Assembly: GCA_016165875.1 (NCBI GenBank)
Contig: JABBOT010000014.1
Coordinates: forward strand, 7,558,344-7,622,343
Direction of reading: 5' to 3'
Length of the DNA stretch: 64,000 nt
Source of the DNA: Acanthopleura granulata
Taxonomy: Eukaryota; Mollusca; Polyplacophora; Chitonida; Chitonidae
The translations under genes and the position numbers were made by a program. This document shows, piece after piece, positions 59,237 through 64,000 of the stretch. The notes under the pieces were generated by a model that was not told where the DNA came from, made no database searches, and was given only the letters and a program-made list of their open reading frames with translations. Every line of letters begins with the position of its first letter. Positions within the stretch are counted from its first letter, which is position 1.

Positions 59237-59430
59237 CGGGTGTACTGTTATGACGCAAATTCTGATACATTAGGCTTACTGGAAGAGGCATTTAGAAGTT
59301 GAGTTGGCTAAACATAAACACGGTATTTGAATCTGTGCTGAAACGTTGCTGCAAAATAAACAGAAGTTGTTATAAATATACGCTCTGCATGTTTTGAAAA
59401 ATTAAGGTTTAACAATTTAACACTGCCTAC
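59237..59430 (+). repeat. ~180-bp inverted repeat X, left arm
   Basis: Reverse complement of 59931-60083: aattctgatacatta, ggaagaggcatttagaa, gaatctgtgctgaaac, gttgctgcaaaat. About 500 bp separates the arms. Confidence 0.8.
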
Positions 59431-59930
59431 CTGAGCTTTCCAGACATGTACCTCCAGACATGTATGAAGAGGAGCTGACCTTGAATATAGATGTATTTGT
59501 TTATATCTACTGTACAGCTTTGCCAGATCAACCTATGTACTTGTTGATACCAGTTCGTCTGAGGCTTCTGCACTCCTCCCCCCACCCCCTACACCCTCAC
59601 TGCATGGTCACTTGACCGGACGCTTGATCACGTGGGGATCATGTTACAGCTGAACATCTAACACCACAGGTTGTAGGACCTCGTCCAGACATGCGGTACA
59701 TCAGTAGATAATCGGCTAAAATCTGCTTCATCACTGTTACCTGTGCTGATATTAAGTCGTTAATCACAGGTAACATGCCCTAATTTAAATAAATGCCCTA
59801 AAACTTAAATAAAATCGTGTTTGTATTGTGCTCTTTCCTCCTCAAATAAGGTGAAATTTCAAGGCCTTAGACTTAATTATACTGACTTGGTTAGCGAGTT
59901 AGCGCAGTGTAACGACCCAGAAACGTTAAG

Positions 59931-60083
59931 CTTTAATTTTTCATAACACGCAGAGTTTATACTAACAGCAACTTCTACTCATTTTGCAGCAATGTTTAAG
60001 CACAGATTCTAATACTGCCATTATGTCATCCAACTCAAATTCTAAATGCCTCTTCCAGGAAGGTTAATTTATCAGAATTTTCT
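59931..60083 (-). repeat. ~180-bp inverted repeat X, right arm
   Basis: Partner of 59237-59430, followed directly by a SINE end as the left arm is. Confidence 0.8.
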
Positions 60084-60150
60084 GGGCACTATCGTATAAG
60101 TGAAATATTCTTGAGTGCGACTTAAAACAACAATGAAACAAATAAATAAA
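60084..60150 (+). mobile_element. SINE 3' end, right arm of an inverted repeat
   Basis: tatcgtataagtgaaatatt, cttgagtgcgacttaaaac, tail aacaaataaataaatt. A SINE head remnant (ggttagcgagttagcgcag) lies at 59889-59930 on the other side of the inserted sequence. Confidence 0.75.
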
Positions 60151-60398
60151 TTAAATATACTGGTAATAAATGGTGTTTGTGTTTAGCATACATGAGTTCA
60201 ATTAAATTGAATGTTGAGATCAATTTTCAACAATTTCTTATATTTACCAGTTGAGGCCGGTACTAGATATTCAGAAAAAATTGCTGAAAATAGACCTTAA
60301 CGTTTAATTTAATGGAACTAAGTATATATCTACTCAATTCATCTGCCTGATTATTAAAGTCAATGTGCCTGCATCTTTACCATCTTTACATGCATATG

Positions 60399-60578
60399 TT
60401 TTGTTGGCTTATATACATGTATTTGTTGTTTTGTTGGTTTATGTACATGTATTTGTTGTTTTGTTGGTTTATGTACATGTATTTGTTGTTTTGTTGGTTT
60501 ATGTACATGTATTTGTTGTTTTGTTGGTTTATGTACATGTATTTGTTGTTTTGTTGGTTTATGTACATGTATTTGTTC
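60399..60578 (+). repeat. 30-bp tandem repeat, six units
   Basis: Unit: ttttgttggtttatgtacat plus gtatttgttg, nearly identical throughout. The multiple-of-3 period keeps frames open on both strands; these are not genes. Confidence 0.95.
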
Positions 60579-61017
60579 TTTTGTTCAGCTTAGTATGTAC
60601 TTTGAGCACACATACATCTATACATGTTAACATGAGTACTTGTTATCCATTTGCTATGCACACATGTGCATGTAACGGAGATATCATCTTTGATACGGGC
60701 GTCCTCAAGAACTACCGAACACACTATGGGCTGATGTCGAGAAATGAGGTCAGAGTTTCATCAAGCCCAGCAGATAAAAGATAAACTACAAAGAAAAATT
60801 TCAAGGAAATCAGATATCTACAAATTAAAGACAAAACAATATAATGTTCAGTATAGCGCTGGTATTGTCTAGTCACCATGTAGTCTTAGCTGGGGCTGGA
60901 TGTGAACTTTAATACACTCTTAAATGAATTCAAGGGTCACAGCCAGTGGCAACCCCTAATCCACATTAACATACTCATACACATACTGGGACCTATGTGG
61001 CATGGGGGGATTTGTGT

Positions 61018-61392
61018 ACTAGTGCAATGTAATGACCCAGGTGCCTCTCTCCAATGCGGTCACTGTGAGCTCATGCCCAGCTCACACTGGCTTCCTCTCT
61101 GGCCGTATGTGGGAAGATCTGCCAGGAACCTGCGGATAGTTCTGGGCTATGCCCAGTTTCCTCCCATCAGACTGATGGCCGAAGTCACACGTATATTTGT
61201 TTATTTACATATTTGATTGGTGTTTTACACCGTACTCAAGAATATTTCAATCATACAATGGCAGCCAGTATTATAGTGGGAGGAAACCGGGCAGGCCCAT
61301 CCACAGGTTGCTGGCAGACCCATCAGTACAAGGGTAAGTGAAATATTCTTGAGTACAGTCTAAAACACCAATCAAATAAATACATAAATAAA
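61018..61392 (+). mobile_element. SINE with a second, antisense SINE nested in it
   Basis: Outer element: head and body 61018-61192 (aatgacccaggtgcctctct to ccgaagtcacacgtat) and end 61334-61392 (aagtgaaatattcttgagta onward). Inner antisense element 61193-61333, with its own tail (tttgtttatttacatatttg) and body to gttgctggcagacc. Confidence 0.8.
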
Positions 61393-61469
61393 CACACACC
61401 TCTCCCTCATTATAACAGGTTTCATTACAAGGTGAGCTTCATTATAACACGGGGGGGGGGGGGGCTCTG

Positions 61470-61797
61470 TGACCGAGGGGGAGAGCGAGCTGGCGCAGGA
61501 GCCTCTCAGCAATGTAGTTGCTCTGAGTTCAAGTCCAGCTCATGCTGGCTTCCTCTTCAGCTGTACGTAGAAAGGCCTGTCAACAACCTGCGATGAGTGT
61601 CGGTTTCTCCAGGGTGTTTCACTTATATGACGGCAGACGGCATTATGGTGAGAGGAAACCAGGCAGAGCCCGGGGGAAACCCACGGCCTTCTGCGAGTTG
61701 GACCCACGTACGGCCGGCGAGGAGGCAAAACGACCAAAATAAGTGAAAATATTCTTGAGTACTTGATAAAATACCAATCAAATAAACAAACAAATAA
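61470..61797 (+). mobile_element. SINE with inverted middle segment
   Basis: Head and first body part sense (61470-61609), then an antisense stretch 61610-61736 that starts inside the conserved end (gtttcacttatatgacgg) and lacks a tail, then the sense end 61742-61797. Looks like an internal inversion or template switch. Confidence 0.75.
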
Positions 61798-62214
61798 ATC
61801 AAATTAATACAACATGGTCACAAACGTGTCCCCCAAATTTTTCAAAGTTGTTTTTTCTTCACACATCTGCACATGTACTTACTTTCAGAAGTTTCACTGA
61901 AGAAAACCTTTAGAGTTTATTCATTTTTTTGCAGCCAGGACCTTGGTTATCAAGCAATTATAAAATAAAGCCATGACATGTTTGATATCTTGTTTGGCCT
62001 GTACACATGCACTTTCAAAACCATATAAAAGGCTTAAAATTTTAAATTTTAAAGGCTACTGATACCAATATTAAAGTTTTTCTGATAAGAAATTAATCAA
62101 AACTCACAGAACTGTCTCAAGTGGAACTACAACATGGATCAAGCAAAATGAGATGCTTGAAAACTGCTAAACTCACAACTACAGTACAGTATACATGTTT
62201 CTATCTCGGGCCAT

Positions 62215-62700
62215 CAGTTGAGTAGGTAACAAACTGTAATACAACTCGCTCCACTTATAACTTGGTAGCCAGCCTTGTTCTCCATGAACCGCATTGTAAT
62301 TAGGGAGAGGTGTATACTACACACATGTACAAATGCCCACAAAAATTCTCTTTAACACTGACTTGTAAAAGTTGTTTATGCCTGCACTGTTGAAATCTTA
62401 TGTTTTCAATACACATCTACATCCACACTATTCACTATTTTAGCGTAGTAAATATTCATGAACAAAGCAGGTGAAATAGTGAGTGAACAAGCTACGCTTA
62501 CTGCAGCTGTGCAGACTCACAGGCACTTTACTTTGCAGTGTATCATTACACGCCTTTCACTTCGCAGTCGAGCTACTTTAAAACTTTCTACCTCCCGAGG
62601 ACAAATTTTGAGACCTTGTTTTGCGTACATGACATGCAGTGCGGTCATATATATGTATGCAATACTCATGACCAGACGAGGTTGAAGAGGAAACTATAAA
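62215..62700 (+). repeat. Local duplication, copy without SINE
   Basis: Aligns with 63010-63560: aataacaactcgct/cacaacccgct, ggtagccag, cttgtaaaagt, gagctactttaaaactt, gaggacaaatttt, catgaccagacgag. Confidence 0.7.
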
Positions 62701-62779
62701 TCCATGATACACCTATAGTTCATACAAGCTATAAGCATCTGATCCTACATACATATTACATCATATACAGTATGTATCT

Positions 62780-63005
62780 CAGGCTACTGTAATTCTTCAA
62801 ACTTTTCATATGTTTGCAAGGCGTTTATTCAAGCACAGTCTGAAAGTATTATTCTCAGCTGACTGGTAAAATCATACTTTTTGTGAAGCCCTAAATCCGG
62901 CCAATCCAACCAATTTAGTTTTGTCTCCAAAATCAAATTAAAAGTGCGAATAAGTTGCACTGAAAGTTGCTCTTTCACATGCGAAAAGGTTGAGGAATTA
63001 GGCTG
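62780..63005 (+). repeat. ~220-bp direct repeat, copy 2
   Basis: Partner of 57440-57670, with about 80% identity by eye. Confidence 0.75.
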
Positions 63006-63009
63006 TCAT

Positions 63010-63560
63010 TAGGTGCCAAATTTAACACAACCCGCTTCACTTAGTATTACATAGCACGGTAGCCAGATTTGTTCCTCATCAACAGCGCTGCGTAGGTGGG
63101 AAGGTCTGCCAGCAACCTGTGGATGGTCGTGGGTTTCCACAGGGCTCTGCCCAGTATCCTCCCATAATAATGCTGGCCGCTGTTGTATAAGTGAGATATT
63201 CTTGAGTACAGCGTAAAACACCAATCAAATAAATAAATAAATAACAGCGCTGCAATGATCCACACTGGTTGTGTATAATATACATGTACAGAATTACATA
63301 AACAAAAAAACTGTCTTCCTCACTGATGTGTAAAAGTGGCTTCAACGGGCGTACAGGCACTGTACCGCTACGCCTCTTTACTGACCAACCAAGCTACTTT
63401 ACAGCTTTATATCTTCTGAGGACAAATTTCGTGACATGTTTTACACACATGACACGCAGTGCAGATAAGTCATAGACATGCTGTACTCATGACCAGACAA
63501 GAAAAAAATCAAAACACAGGTCAATATAAAACCATGATATATATTGTACCTACAGTTCAT
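63010..63560 (+). repeat. Local duplication, copy with SINE insertion
   Basis: Partner of 62215-62700 interrupted at 63092-63242 by a SINE. Confidence 0.7.
63092..63242 (+). mobile_element. SINE, 5'-truncated, with 11-bp target-site duplication
   Basis: gtaggtgggaaggtctgcca to caaataaataaataaat. Flanked by aacagcgctgc at 63081-63091 and 63243-63253. The neighbouring duplicate region (62215-62700) lacks the insertion. Confidence 0.9.
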
Positions 63561-64000
63561 ATGCTTGTAACCATGGTAGGATCAATTACCGATTAACACC
63601 AAATAAGCCACAGTGGGTATTAGTATATATCTACATGTATCAGTCAGAGGGAGGGGGAGGGACGAGGGGAGGGGGGTAGAAGTGGGGGAAGTACACATGC
63701 ACATGAATGCAAATCATTCATACAACAAGGACTATCAGAGTCCTGCAGTCCTTTCTGTGTGGGCCATGTATGCTATTCATGGCCAGACTTCTCTGATTCC
63801 TTATCCTGATATCCCCCACCCCCAAAAAGTTGCTCAGCTCCCATGTACATACATGAAACATGATATTATGTGTATAAACTAACATCGTATTTCAATTCCC
63901 ACAATGCTTTGCAGAATTTACTGATAATATAAACTATGTGTTAGGTGTGTGCCATGAAGAAGAATAATCACAGTAAAATTTTAAAAATTGGGAGAGATTA

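Larger units (their letters stand above)
55626..64000. other. Non-coding flank upstream of CYB561
   Basis: No exon recognised on either strand. Contents are minisatellites (56297-57365, 58366-58540, 60399-60578), SINEs, an inverted repeat (59150-60150) and a local duplication (62215-63560). The CYB561 promoter must lie just above 55625 but shows no clear motif. Confidence 0.4.

Noticed and set aside
60363..60784. Open frames of 60-139 codons through the 30-bp repeat on both strands
   Set aside because: Openness follows from a period divisible by 3; the predicted proteins are simple repeats. The non-repeat end (CNGDIIFDTGVLKNYRTHYG) is short and has no visible partner exon.

Overview
The window looks like nuclear DNA of a lophotrochozoan animal, most probably a mollusc. 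Genes are split by GT-AG introns. One tRNA-headed SINE family with an (AAATA)n tail appears about thirty times. Minisatellites are plentiful. I cannot name the species from sequence alone.

Three protein-coding genes can be built exon by exon. Two are head-to-tail paralogues of an FAD-dependent GMC oxidoreductase (the choline dehydrogenase / glucose dehydrogenase-like group). Paralogue A runs 1968-16575 and paralogue B 19840-40428, both on the + strand. Each has 11 coding exons; all 11 exon lengths are identical between the copies, the total is 1731 nt, and both reading frames are intact (576 aa). My hand count gives 83 amino-acid differences (about 86% identity). Introns differ strongly in size (A 0.5-2.4 kb, B 0.36-6.2 kb) because of repeat insertions. 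The third gene, on the - strand at 55625-51615, is a 4-exon, 247-aa cytochrome b561 (transmembrane ascorbate-dependent ferrireductase type) with all the heme histidines.

Layout: 1-1967 is upstream DNA with SINE pieces. 1968-16575 is GMC-A, with a possible unrecognised nested exon pair in its last intron. 16576-19839 is intergenic. 19840-40428 is GMC-B; its 6.2-kb first intron holds two gene relics, a + strand THAP zinc-finger exon with two frame breaks and a - strand three-exon SWIM/YqaJ-type gene with several frame breaks. 40429-51614 is repeat-rich DNA that probably includes the 3' UTR of the b561 gene. 51615-55625 is the b561 gene. 55626-64000 has no recognisable gene but carries a 1-kb 49-bp minisatellite, smaller arrays, nested SINEs, a large inverted repeat and a local duplication.

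The GMC pair is a tandem gene duplication whose products should catalyse the same kind of FAD-linked alcohol oxidation. Exon 10 is nearly identical between copies in its 3' two thirds, which suggests gene conversion or strong constraint. There is no sign that the b561 gene shares a pathway with them. I found no wholly new system. The items most worth a second look are the relic THAP and SWIM/YqaJ genes with matching promoter-like modules, a repeat whose short core has also been amplified into a tandem array, repeated SINE insertion inside minisatellites, and SINE insertions or weak splice sites next to GMC exons.
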